Shown here: positions 1 through 8,204 of the stretch, piece after piece
How positions within the stretch are numbered: the stretch's first letter is position 1
How the letters are laid out: each line of letters begins with the position of its first letter
Source: CAYMDS01 sp964576705
GTDB lineage: Bacteria; Patescibacteriota; Microgenomatia; Levybacterales; UBA12049
Assembly (NCBI GenBank): GCA_964576705.1
Contig: CAZNVI010000004.1
Span: forward strand, 1 to 50,420
Reading direction: 5' to 3'
DNA: 50,420 bases
Program-made: the position numbers and the translations under genes
Notes under the pieces: generated by a model
The model's input: only the letters and a program-made list of their open reading frames with translations
What the model was told of the DNA's origin: nothing
The model's database searches: none

Positions 1-500
1 TCTACCCCGTGTTTTTTCGCGACTTTAATATTATACCTGGTCTTTGGATGCATGGCTTTTAGGAGCTCTTCTTCAGATTTAGTTAAGTCCAGCTGGAATG
101 TGTACTTTGTGAAGAGAGGATGAGAAGAATTTAAAATTTTGAATTTAGAATTATGAGTTAAATTCTGAATTCTGAACTCTGAATTCTGAACTCTTTCATT
201 TGGTTCTAATTGTATAAATATACATTTATTTTCTTTACCAATTTTTATTAAATCTTCAATAGTTTCTGTATCTGGTATGTCTCCTTTCGGTAGATAGCCT
301 ATGGCCCAGGGAGTATGCGGAACAGGATGAACGGTTAGCTGGAAACCGTTAATAAGATCATCATCACTATAAATCCCACGTCTTATGATTTTTAATCCGG
401 TCTTTTCCCTAAACTTCCCCCACTCCCAGGATTGTAAGGGGTGGGATACGATTTTATTATAAGCATCCTTTTCTTGATTTGTTATTGGTTTAATAATCAT
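1..500 (-). CDS. FemAB-family peptidoglycan bridge aminoacyltransferase (partial)
   Basis: Runs off the left edge, so only about the first 166 codons, read leftwards from the ATG at 498-500, are seen. FemA/FemB/FemX enzymes transfer amino acids from aminoacyl-tRNA to lipid II to build peptidoglycan cross-bridges. Visible family signs are QSWEWGKF near residue 23, HPVPHTPWAIGYLPKG near 58-73 and RYNIKVAKKHGV close to the truncated end. Residues about 102-120 form an odd N/S/E/F/R/Q-rich stretch encoded by heptamer repeats (139-194), probably an insertion in a tolerant loop. It follows pcrA on the same strand across a 98-bp repeat spacer. The exact Fem subfamily cannot be told from this fragment. 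Confidence 0.85.
   Translation of the reverse strand, partial: MIIKPITNQEKDAYNKIVSHPLQSWEWGKFREKTGLKIIRRGIYSDDDLINGFQLTVHPVPHTPWAIGYLPKGDIPDTETIEDLIKIGKENKCIFIQLEPNERVQNSEFRIQNLTHNSKFKILNSSHPLFTKYTFQLDLTKSEEELLKAMHPKTRYNIKVAKKHGV
139..194. repeat. heptamer array inside the femAB reading frame
   Basis: Two tandem copies of a 14-bp unit (GAATTCT GAACTCT, 167-194), preceded by looser related words from about 139. The unit is two heptamers. The array stays open in the femAB frame and encodes a low-complexity peptide containing NSEFRIQN. Confidence 0.8.
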
Positions 501-598
501 AGCCCAAATATCAAATTACAAATATCTAATGTCAAATGTCAAATGATTGTGCAAATATTGGGTATTTGATATTTGAAATTTGACATTGGAAATTCTTG
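501..598. repeat. heptamer hairpin spacer between pcrA and femAB
   Basis: The whole spacer is made of 7-bp words: ATATCAA/ATTACAA/ATATCTA/ATGTCAA on the left and TATTTGA/AATTTGA/CATTGGA on the right. The right arm is an imperfect reverse complement of the left, so RNA from either strand could fold on itself. No other element was seen. Confidence 0.7.
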
Positions 599-2446
599 TC
601 AGAAGTATTCCATTATTTCTTCCTTCTTTTTTTGGTGTTTAAAATTGTTATTAATGATATTTTCAGGAAGTTCAAATATAAAGCGGGATACTGTATTCTG
701 ACTTTTCCTTCCAAAAAATGTCCTGCGATGTGCGTATGTTAAATATAGTTTTTCTCTAGCTCTTGTCATACCGACATAACAAAGTCTCCGCTCTTCTTCC
801 AACTCATCTTTATCCATCAAAGATCTGCTGTGCGGGAATAATCCCTCCTCCATGCCTATCATAAATACATATTGGAATTCTAATCCTTTAGCAGCATGTA
901 ATGTCATTAATGTGACGGCATTTTTTTTCTCCGTTACGACATTTTTGTCAGCGAAATATTCACTTTCTACCAGAGAAACATTTTCCAGAAATTCAGTTAA
1001 ACTCGGAAATGCTAATGCTACAGAGCGTAGCTCTTTAATGTTTTCAAGCCTCATTCTATCTGCTTCGTCATGCTCGTCATATAGTTCTAAATAATTCGTA
1101 GCTTTTATAATATTATCAAGTAGCTCAATAGTTTTATGTTGATCTATGTTTGCGATTTCTTTCTGGTACTCTAAGAATTTACCTAGTCTCCCCTTCCCTA
1201 TTTTCTCAAGTCTTCTATGTGAGACAAGGTCTCGGGGATTATCTAAAACTCTCAGATATGAAAGTACATCTTTTACCTCTTTGCGGTCATAAAATCTAGT
1301 CCCTCCGATTAGTATATACGGAATACCATTATGTAAGAATGCCTCCTCAATTACGCGCGATTGTGCATTTGTGCGATACAATACCGCAATTTGATCCATC
1401 TTGCTCATCCCGATAGAATAGATTGTCTTAACAATGAAATCTGCTTCGTCAGATTCGTTCATTGATTCATAAATTTCAATTTCCTCACCAAGGGGGTTTT
1501 GTGTCCAGAGGGATAGCACCGGATGGGAAGTGTTTTTTGAAATCACAGACGAAGCGCCGTCAAGAATTTTTTGAGTTGAGCGGTAATTTTGAGACAGTGA
1601 GAAGGTTTTTGTAGTTGGAAAATCTTCCTTAAAACGCATAAGGTTTCGGTAGTCAGCTCCTCTCCATGAATAAATGCTTTGTGAGAAGTCCCCGACAACA
1701 CAAACATTATTATGAATTTTCGAAAGTAATTTTGTTAAAACATACTGTGCTCTATTGGTGTCCTGGTATTCGTCAATGAGAACATATTGAAATTGTTTTT
1801 GATATTTCTCCAAAACATCTGGGTTTTCTTTAAAAAGATAAATTACATGCGAAATAAGGTCGTCAAAGTCCACGGAGTCGTTTTCCCTTAGCTTCATTTG
1901 ATAAAGAGGATAAACTCTTGCGACAATCTGTTGAAATTGACCTCTGGCAAAATTTGCGTATTGGGAATGGTCAATAAGTTCATTTTTCGCACCAGATATA
2001 GTAGTCAATATAGATCCGGGCTTAAAATCTTTAGTAGATATAAATAATTGATTCATTGCTTCTTTTGTTAGATCCAATTGATCATTTGTGTCAAGGATTG
2101 AAAACCTATGTGATAAGCCAATTCTTTTACCGTCAACTCTTAGTATCTTGGCGCATAGAGAATGAAAAGTTGAGATGAATGGCCGCTTACCGTTAGTATT
2201 GAACCGATGGTCGGATGCAGATTTTTGGATTCTTTCTTTCATTTCATTAGCTGCTTTATTTGTAAACGTCACCATGAGAATTCTATCGGGAGAAATATTT
2301 TTTTCTAATATTAGGTAAAGCACTTTGTGTATTAACACTCTTGTTTTTCCAGACCCTGCTCCAGCGAGGATTATAATTGGCCCATCTGTTTGCTTAACTG
2401 CTTTTTGTTGCTCAATGTTTAATGAGTTGAGTAAACTTTCATGCAT
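599..2446 (-). CDS. pcrA: UvrD/PcrA-type superfamily 1 DNA helicase
   Basis: ATP-driven 3'-5' DNA helicase of repair and replication-fork clearance. All SF1A motifs are visible in order: Q motif LNIEQQKAV, Walker A GAGSGKT, Ia TFTNKAANEM, II LIDEYQDTN, III GDFSQSIYSWRGAD, IV SQNYRST, V TLHAAKGLEFQYVF and VI YVGMTRAREKLYL. The chosen start (MHESLLNSLN, ATG 2444-2446) gives 615 residues. The frame is open 24 codons further upstream, but that part is repeat-derived and would contain the promoter. The C-terminal Tudor-like tail of longer PcrA/UvrD proteins seems to be missing. The stop is TGA, evidence for the standard code. Confidence 0.95.
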   Translation of the reverse strand: MHESLLNSLNIEQQKAVKQTDGPIIILAGAGSGKTRVLIHKVLYLILEKNISPDRILMVTFTNKAANEMKERIQKSASDHRFNTNGKRPFISTFHSLCAKILRVDGKRIGLSHRFSILDTNDQLDLTKEAMNQLFISTKDFKPGSILTTISGAKNELIDHSQYANFARGQFQQIVARVYPLYQMKLRENDSVDFDDLISHVIYLFKENPDVLEKYQKQFQYVLIDEYQDTNRAQYVLTKLLSKIHNNVCVVGDFSQSIYSWRGADYRNLMRFKEDFPTTKTFSLSQNYRSTQKILDGASSVISKNTSHPVLSLWTQNPLGEEIEIYESMNESDEADFIVKTIYSIGMSKMDQIAVLYRTNAQSRVIEEAFLHNGIPYILIGGTRFYDRKEVKDVLSYLRVLDNPRDLVSHRRLEKIGKGRLGKFLEYQKEIANIDQHKTIELLDNIIKATNYLELYDEHDEADRMRLENIKELRSVALAFPSLTEFLENVSLVESEYFADKNVVTEKKNAVTLMTLHAAKGLEFQYVFMIGMEEGLFPHSRSLMDKDELEEERRLCYVGMTRAREKLYLTYAHRRTFFGRKSQNTVSRFIFELPENIINNNFKHQKKKEEIMEYF

Positions 2447-2458
2447 AAGGTATAATGA

Positions 2459-2464
2459 ATTGTA
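2459..2464 (-). promoter_or_regulatory. extended -10 for pcrA
   Basis: On the minus strand TGC precedes TACAAT, 12 bases before the chosen pcrA ATG, giving a leader of only a few bases. No good -35 is seen, as expected for an extended -10. It supports the shorter pcrA start. Confidence 0.5.
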
Positions 2465-2484
2465 GCATAAGTTACCTAGGCCGT

Positions 2485-2580
2485 TCGGCAAGTCATTCGA
2501 CTTCGGGGTGAGTCTCACGCCTTCGATATAATTCAGGCCCTGAGCGAAGTCGAACGGGGTCAGATTCGAAGAGTTCAGGG
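2485..2580. repeat. CTTCGACTTCG-type palindromic words upstream of tpiA
   Basis: Contains TTCGACTTCGGGGTGAG and, inverted, CCTGAGCGAAGTCGAACGG, which can pair imperfectly. The words resemble the CTTCGGCTGAGCTCAG palindrome of the 110-bp repeats in the ribosomal cluster. Confidence 0.55.
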
Positions 2581-2617
2581 TAGGCTGACTTAGGGATTAA
2601 GATAAGTTTATTAAATC

Positions 2618-3301
2618 ATGAAAAAGCTTTTCATCGTCGCGAACTGGAAGTCATTCAAGTCTCAATCAGAAGCTGTAGAGTGGCTTTCGACATTTAAGCA
2701 ATCTGAGTTTCAGTTAAATGAAATTGAAAATAAAGAGATTATAATATGCCCACAATACCCGCTTATTCCTCTATTGTATGATGATCTTATCATAGGGTCG
2801 GAAGCTAACGAAAAATTACTGATCCGCTTGGGTAGCCAGAATGTATCAGCATTTGATGAAGGTGCGTATACAGGCGAGGTTACCGCCAAGTTACTTCGGG
2901 AATTCTGCGCATATACTATAATAGGACATTCTGAAAGAAGACAGAATATTGGAGAAACAGACGAAATCGTAGCAAGAAAAGTAGCTATCGCAAATCAATA
3001 TAACATTACACCTATTTTCTGTATCCAGAATAAAGAAACTCCGGTTCCTGATGGGGTAGATATTGTCGCGTATGAACCGGTCTTCGCAATAGGAACCGGA
3101 AATCCTGATACTCCGGAGGATGCAGAAGAGGTAGCAAAATACATAAAGGAAAAATATAGAGTTGGTTTCGTATTATATGGAGGTAGTGTTGATGAAAATG
3201 ACGTGAGATCATTTACATCAATGGAACATGTTGACGGAGTGCTAGTAGGCGGTGCGAGTCGAGATGCTGATAAGTTCAGTCAGATTATAAAAAACGCTTA
3301 G
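2618..3301 (+). CDS. tpiA: triosephosphate isomerase
   Basis: Interconverts dihydroxyacetone phosphate and glyceraldehyde 3-phosphate in glycolysis (cytoplasm). Seen: ANWKSF with the catalytic Lys at the N-terminus, IGHSERR with the catalytic His, YEPVFAIGTG with the catalytic Glu, and the phosphate-binding turns LYGGSVD and GVLVGGAS. At 227 residues it is about 20 shorter than usual, the shortening lying between secondary structures rather than at these motifs. It is divergent from pcrA, and no clear Shine-Dalgarno precedes the ATG. Confidence 0.96.
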   Translation: MKKLFIVANWKSFKSQSEAVEWLSTFKQSEFQLNEIENKEIIICPQYPLIPLLYDDLIIGSEANEKLLIRLGSQNVSAFDEGAYTGEVTAKLLREFCAYTIIGHSERRQNIGETDEIVARKVAIANQYNITPIFCIQNKETPVPDGVDIVAYEPVFAIGTGNPDTPEDAEEVAKYIKEKYRVGFVLYGGSVDENDVRSFTSMEHVDGVLVGGASRDADKFSQIIKNA

Positions 3302-3417
3302 ATCCAAATAAATCCTAATTCAAAATAGTCCTAATATATCCGAATTCTTACTGAATAAGTGCTTGGTTTAATTTGGCACATTAGGATTGTTATGATTAGT
3401 ATATATTCGAATTTAAT
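3302..3417. repeat. TCC(N)AAT-family repeat spacer, tpiA-LCP gene
   Basis: Left half carries ATCCAAA, AATCCTA and ATCCGAAT words and the right half ATTAGGATTG and ATTCGAATT, roughly reverse-complementary. A possible -10 (TATATT, 3402-3407) lies 10 bases before the next ATG. The same word family recurs at 31545-31613, 32961-33079 and 33814-33967. Confidence 0.6.
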
Positions 3418-4560
3418 ATGCCGATAAAAAAACGAAGAACTGTAAGAAAAAGGGTCTATGTAATTTTATCTTTAGTACTTCTAGTTACAGGCATATTCGT
3501 TTTATTAAAGTTTGCTGCTTACATAAAACCTCTTTTTGAATTAACTTTCGAAAAAAAAATTGAACTTAAGAAAGTAGAAGATCAAAGAATTAACGTGCTT
3601 TTATTAGGAATAGGTGGTGGGGCACATGAAGGACCATTACTTACTGACACTATAATATTTGCAAGCATCGATCCTCAAAAGAAAAATACGACACTGGTCT
3701 CAATTCCCCGTGATTTATGGATCGATGAAATAAACGATAAGGTAAATAAAGCTTATGCATACAGCGAGGCGAATCAAAAAGGTACCGGTCTTAAACAAAC
3801 TAAAGACATCATTGAAAAAATTGTAGGACAGAAAATAGACTACGGATTTCGCATAGATTTTAACGGTTTCATAAAAGCAATCGATATGATAGGCGGAGTA
3901 GACGTGGAAGTTGAGCGTACTTTTGACGATTTTGCCTATCCTCTTTCCGGTAAAGAGGATGACCTCTGTGGCAATTCGGAAGAGTCCATCGCCAGTCTTT
4001 CAGCCCAAATTGCAACAGGAAGCGCAACCGATTCGGAATACTTTCCGTGCCGCTTTGAACATCTGCATTTTGATAAAGGTAAGATACGTATGGATGGCCA
4101 GAAAGCTTTAAAATTTGTGCGTTCACGTCATGCATTAGGTCCTGAAGGGACGGATTTTGCCAGAAGCAAACGTCAGGAGAAGGTAATTCGGGCAGTAAAA
4201 GATAAAGTCTTTTCAGCGCAAACCATACTAAATCCTGTTAAGCTCTTGGGGTTATATGAAATTATTAAGGATAGTATTGACACCGATATAAAAGAAGATG
4301 AATTCGATGATTTTATTAAACTTGCACAGAAGATGAATGATGCTGATATACGAAGCGTAGTGTTGGATGTGGGTGATGGTACGCGTGATACGCCGGTTCT
4401 TCTTACCAATCCGCCGACTGGTAAAGAATATGGATTTCAATGGGTAATTATTCCTAAAGCAGGTAGAGGTAATTATTCAGAAATTCATAATTACGTGATG
4501 TGTGTTATAAAATATAATGGTTGCACTACTTCCCCAACGCCTTCGGTTAGTCTACGATAA
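3418..4560 (+). CDS. LytR-CpsA-Psr (LCP) family cell-wall polymer ligase
   Basis: LCP proteins attach secondary polymers such as glycans from a lipid carrier to peptidoglycan outside the membrane. Residues about 13-33 form one membrane anchor after a basic N-terminus. The LCP domain follows: LLTDTIIFASID, VSIPRDLWI with the pyrophosphate-binding Arg, FNGFIKAIDMIGGVDVEV, and ALKFVRSRH with GTDFARSKRQEKVI. An insertion of about 50 residues (DLCGNSEES...) separates the middle and end of the domain. Its place beside a glycan-synthesis block fits this role. The substrate cannot be read from sequence. Confidence 0.92.
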   Translation: MPIKKRRTVRKRVYVILSLVLLVTGIFVLLKFAAYIKPLFELTFEKKIELKKVEDQRINVLLLGIGGGAHEGPLLTDTIIFASIDPQKKNTTLVSIPRDLWIDEINDKVNKAYAYSEANQKGTGLKQTKDIIEKIVGQKIDYGFRIDFNGFIKAIDMIGGVDVEVERTFDDFAYPLSGKEDDLCGNSEESIASLSAQIATGSATDSEYFPCRFEHLHFDKGKIRMDGQKALKFVRSRHALGPEGTDFARSKRQEKVIRAVKDKVFSAQTILNPVKLLGLYEIIKDSIDTDIKEDEFDDFIKLAQKMNDADIRSVVLDVGDGTRDTPVLLTNPPTGKEYGFQWVIIPKAGRGNYSEIHNYVMCVIKYNGCTTSPTPSVSLR

Positions 4561-4562
4561 GA

Positions 4563-4590
4563 TTGACAAAACAGTAAAAAAACATATAAT
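4563..4590 (+). promoter_or_regulatory. consensus sigma-70-type promoter for the 4620 gene
   Basis: TTGACA (4563-4568), a 16-bp spacer, then TATAAT (4585-4590): both hexamers match consensus. The predicted leader is about 20 bases. A second TATAAT lies at 4599-4604. Confidence 0.8.
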
Positions 4591-4619
4591 CAGTACTTAT
4601 AATCTGCTAATAGACTATT

Positions 4620-5129
4620 ATGAATTTACCGACGGTATTTAAAGAAATTGGGGTTTTATATTTTGTAATGACCCAAACATTTATCCCCCTCAATTTTTCT
4701 CCAATTAACGTATCAGATATGTATTCAGGTAAAGATAAATTAGAGAGGCAAATCATTGAAACAAATCACCAAGCTTTAGCTGATGAGTTACCTGCGGATA
4801 CTAGGAGCGAAAAAGATACTAATCATACGCCTGCTAATGTGATAGTGCATTCAGAAGCAGTTGTCCCTCAGGGTGGGCATGTAGAGAAATTTATCTTACC
4901 TAAGATTGTATCTTCACCTGAACCTACTGTTCGGCAAATTACAATTACACCACCATTGCATCCGATTTTAACACCGTTTCCGACGATAAAAATTGCTGAT
5001 ATTACGATTATGCCCCTTCCTTCAATCCCGCCTGGTTGTGGATGCGACTCTGGTAGTTGGAAAGGAATGGAAATTAATTGTCCTATGTATGTTAAAGAAG
5101 TGATCTGTGTAGATTTGGATTATCAGTAG
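4620..5129 (+). CDS. unknown exported protein with Cys-containing C-terminus
   Basis: Not recognised. The 169-residue product starts with a hydrophobic stretch (about residues 9-25) that could be a signal or anchor, then a Thr/Pro-rich middle (repeated ITITPP- and PTIKIADI-like segments), and ends with four Cys in a short tail (GCGCDSGSW, NCPMYVKEVICVD) suggesting disulphides or metal binding outside the cell. It has the best promoter in the window, so it may be abundant. It converges with the DUF2298 gene, leaving only 3 bases between them. A surface role is an inference. Confidence 0.7.
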   Translation: MNLPTVFKEIGVLYFVMTQTFIPLNFSPINVSDMYSGKDKLERQIIETNHQALADELPADTRSEKDTNHTPANVIVHSEAVVPQGGHVEKFILPKIVSSPEPTVRQITITPPLHPILTPFPTIKIADITIMPLPSIPPGCGCDSGSWKGMEINCPMYVKEVICVDLDYQ

Positions 5130-5132
5130 AAA

Positions 5133-7622
5133 TTAAATACTTATTTTAAATATTTTTGTATCTCCTGATTCGAAAACCTTTTCCCCTAACATTTCGAACT
5201 TTTGCTCATCTAGCGTTGGGTATTTCTCTTTTTCAAGCTTACCTATAATTACATAAGAAACATTATATCTTATGAGTAAGTTTCGAGTCACTATAAGATC
5301 CATTGATTCATATAATTGTTTTACGTCATCTGCTCGAGGCTTAGGAGTATCTTGACCTCGCCATAACCATTCATGTACATACCAGCCTAGCACAGTCGGA
5401 AGTCCGGTGTTGGCAGAGATTCTTTCGTAGTCAGTGTAGGAATCTCCCTGTGCTTCAAGAACAACAGGTTGGTTCGTTACGTTTTCATTTAACCATTTGA
5501 TCGCCTCATAATCGCCGGGCGTTTTATTTTTCAGATATTTAACACCATCTAGTCCTACATAAGTGATAAGTCTGTTATAGTAAGATGAAATTGCGAAATA
5601 AGGGTATGTAAACACAAGCGTCACCAGAGTTACCGCTAGGATTGAATACATAATATATAAAGGAATAAGTTTTAATGATAATGATTTAAAGTATTTACCT
5701 GATACAGTTTTTGTAAATATGTAACCTGTAGAAATTGAGAGCATTATAAATGCTTGGAAAACCAGTTTGAACATGGTATTTGCGCGATAGTGATCAGGAT
5801 AAATGTCTTTCATGTAAAAAAATTCAGGAATAATGATTAAGATCGTAGAGGTTAGAATAAGAAGAGCTATAAACTTATCAGACGTATTTAATGTTTTTTT
5901 GTTTTTGGAAAATACAATAAAAACTAGTACAAAAAAATAAAAAAATCCATACAAGATTAAGAGTTGCCACCATGGTGATCTCAAGCAATGATCCGGTTCG
6001 AAAATAAAAGGTCCAATTTTTCGCGTATTGTATTGTGTAGTTACCAGTTTTATGTCTTCCGTAGTCATCAAATTTTTGCAGTGATCCGGAATAAAAAATC
6101 TTAACAATAAATTCCGATTGTCATAGCCATATTTCATATTTTCGACATTAACGATATTTTTTTCTAAAAGTATCGAAGGTGCTCCTACTACTCCTATTCC
6201 GCCTACAATTTTTGAAGAGTCAAAGTTTAAAGAGAACGGGGTAGAGAAAATAAAAAAAGAAATGAGTAAAATAAATAAATGAGCGGATAAGCCCATAAGC
6301 AAATCAAGAGGTAAATGCTTCAGTAATAATCTATGAACAGCCTCCTTTGTCTTATTATTTGGTAATATTTGTAATATTGGATTATGTGTATTATTTAGAG
6401 GCTTATTTCTATAGACTCTGTTCCATTGTAAATACAATAACATCAACATAGTAAGGAGAAGGTAGGTTAGCCCGTCCCAGGCATTAGTCATATACATTAC
6501 TGAGATTAGAAATCCTGTAAGGAGTATTAACCGGATCCTTATCTTCCGGTCAGATTTTTCACCCTCTAACTTATAATGCAACATGCAGGAATATAAAACA
6601 GAAATTACTAATAATACAATTGGGATATCTGCCACGTGCCCATGAAGATCCGCAACTACCCATGAATAAATAGGGAATTCATGAATGGTATTATGGATAA
6701 ACCTTGTCGCGTTAGGATACCAATATGAGTTCGGATACAAAAACGGACTTTGCCTATCTTGGTCGTTGCAGTGTACGATTTCATATTTGCCTGAAGAATT
6801 TTTACTTTCGTAAGATTCTTTTTGAAAGCATGGATTAATAAGTGAGAATTCAAGATCCCATAATGCAACAGGTTGATCTACGTTATATGGTTTAAAAAAA
6901 GTATATAGCACATGCAAATTGCCAGAGAGTGTTACCAGACATGCGATGAGCAGACCACCGAAAAAAGCTCTAAATATAGATCTTAGTTTTTCACTTTTTT
7001 TACCGATTAAAGTAAAACCTATAGAGAGTGACTCAATGAATGTTAGGGCAAATAAAGTGGCAATCATCAGATTATAGGAAACAAAAGAGGGGATGCCAGA
7101 TGCTTTAGTTAATACAGCAGTAATAAAATGACCGAAATAATAATAATTTATAGGGTTTGGTGGAAACCACATGTCAGTCGGGGGAAAGTACGTTGAGCGG
7201 AGTATTGAATTTACGAACCCGAAATCCATATATTTTTCAAGTCCATAAATTTCCGGATTAAACCCGCGTACGTAAGACCAAGCCAGGAGACATGTGAAAA
7301 ATATTACTTCTTCTGTAAGAAATAAGGCTACCACTCTTAGATTAAATAAAGACTTTAAGCTTTTTTTTGATGAAACAAGAATTGACACTCCGCATACTGC
7401 AAAAATGATATATATACTTACCGATGTGAAAGGGACTATCTTCAGTAGGCCTAAAATAAAAGAAATGTAGCTTACTGTTATTAAGGCAAAGATTTTAGAA
7501 AATGCGTAGCCTTTATCAAGAAAAAAGGGGAAAATGTTTTTAACCAACGGAAAAAATAATAAACCGGATATAAATAATATTGCCCACCATTGAATGACAG
7601 AAAGCAAATCGTTTATTGGCAT
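5133..7622 (-). CDS. DUF2298 (YYY-type) polytopic membrane protein, probable glycosyltransferase
   Basis: An 829-residue protein with many transmembrane segments throughout. NYYYFGHF at residues 159-166 and EFPIYSWVVADLHGHVADIP in the first half are hallmarks of the DUF2298/Chlor_Arch_YYY family, which has a GT-C-like layout and is thought to act on lipid-linked sugars outside the membrane; the reaction is not established. The soluble C-terminal part (YEAIKWLNENV onward) resembles the sensor-like ends of PMT/GT39 proteins. It starts 7 bases after the HAD-like gene on the same strand, so the two are likely co-transcribed. Confidence 0.85.
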   Translation of the reverse strand: MPINDLLSVIQWWAILFISGLLFFPLVKNIFPFFLDKGYAFSKIFALITVSYISFILGLLKIVPFTSVSIYIIFAVCGVSILVSSKKSLKSLFNLRVVALFLTEEVIFFTCLLAWSYVRGFNPEIYGLEKYMDFGFVNSILRSTYFPPTDMWFPPNPINYYYFGHFITAVLTKASGIPSFVSYNLMIATLFALTFIESLSIGFTLIGKKSEKLRSIFRAFFGGLLIACLVTLSGNLHVLYTFFKPYNVDQPVALWDLEFSLINPCFQKESYESKNSSGKYEIVHCNDQDRQSPFLYPNSYWYPNATRFIHNTIHEFPIYSWVVADLHGHVADIPIVLLVISVLYSCMLHYKLEGEKSDRKIRIRLILLTGFLISVMYMTNAWDGLTYLLLTMLMLLYLQWNRVYRNKPLNNTHNPILQILPNNKTKEAVHRLLLKHLPLDLLMGLSAHLFILLISFFIFSTPFSLNFDSSKIVGGIGVVGAPSILLEKNIVNVENMKYGYDNRNLLLRFFIPDHCKNLMTTEDIKLVTTQYNTRKIGPFIFEPDHCLRSPWWQLLILYGFFYFFVLVFIVFSKNKKTLNTSDKFIALLILTSTILIIIPEFFYMKDIYPDHYRANTMFKLVFQAFIMLSISTGYIFTKTVSGKYFKSLSLKLIPLYIMYSILAVTLVTLVFTYPYFAISSYYNRLITYVGLDGVKYLKNKTPGDYEAIKWLNENVTNQPVVLEAQGDSYTDYERISANTGLPTVLGWYVHEWLWRGQDTPKPRADDVKQLYESMDLIVTRNLLIRYNVSYVIIGKLEKEKYPTLDEQKFEMLGEKVFESGDTKIFKISI

Positions 7623-7629
7623 AAGATTG

Positions 7630-8172
7630 TTATTTAATCAGCACATCTGAGAGGCTGGTTATTCCATGGATGTTATTTGAAATTTTTTTATTTATTTTTT
7701 TATTCAACCAATACAGCTTAACATGATTGTTCTTACCGGCAATGTATTTCAGTAGGTATAAATCATCATCTACAAATTTGTCTAACTTTAGGTTTTTTAT
7801 GGTTTCCAGTTTAAATAAGTGAGGCTGTTGGTTTTCATAATTAAAATAAAGCTTATTGAATATTTTTTCCAGCTTTTGTTTTTTCACTATGGCTTCGGTA
7901 TTTTTTTTTAAAAAAGAGAACCTACTTGAAATCAGATACAGACTATGTCCGGCATCGGATGAAAGCGATTTTACGAAAGAGAGATTTTTTTTAATAGCGG
8001 GTCTGAAAAATGGTGAGTGCGAGAGTATGCGAATTAACTGTTCGGTTTTAGAAGGATATCTATACTTTAGGATCCCGTTTGTTTTTCCACGATACAAGCG
8101 TTCTATAACGCTGTGAGGTATAATTGGAGGGGTGTTAATAAAGATATTATCCAGATCAAAGCCAATTTGCAT
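7630..8172 (-). CDS. HAD-superfamily phosphatase-like protein
   Basis: About 180 residues. FDLDNIFINT at the N-terminus matches HAD motif I (DxD), LYLISSR motif II, the Lys in HLFKLETIKN a possible motif III, and FVDDDLYLL the acidic motif IV. The family hydrolyses small phosphorylated metabolites; the substrate is unknown. The start used is ATG 8170-8172: an upstream in-frame ATG (8190) overlaps the -10 box TATAAT, so it would lie outside the transcript. First gene of a two-gene unit with the DUF2298 protein. Confidence 0.7.
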   Translation of the reverse strand: MQIGFDLDNIFINTPPIIPHSVIERLYRGKTNGILKYRYPSKTEQLIRILSHSPFFRPAIKKNLSFVKSLSSDAGHSLYLISSRFSFLKKNTEAIVKKQKLEKIFNKLYFNYENQQPHLFKLETIKNLKLDKFVDDDLYLLKYIAGKNNHVKLYWLNKKINKKISNNIHGITSLSDVLIK

Positions 8173-8181
8173 GATTTTAAT

Positions 8182-8187
8182 ATTATA
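8182..8187 (-). promoter_or_regulatory. -10 box for the HAD-like gene (leaderless)
   Basis: TATAAT on the minus strand preceded by TG, 9 bases before ATG 8172. The spacing predicts an mRNA beginning at or just before the start codon. Confidence 0.6.
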
Positions 8188-8204
8188 CACATGTTAGAAG
8201 TTTT

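Noticed and set aside
2447..2518. 24-codon N-terminal extension of PcrA
   Set aside because: Repeat-derived DNA that contains the -10 box; the family start matches the Met at 2446.
4173..4440. Minus-strand frames inside the LCP gene
   Set aside because: Shadow frames of a clear LCP domain; no promoter or family match.
8173..8190. Upstream start for the HAD-like protein
   Set aside because: Overlaps the TATAAT -10 box, so it would not be in the mRNA.
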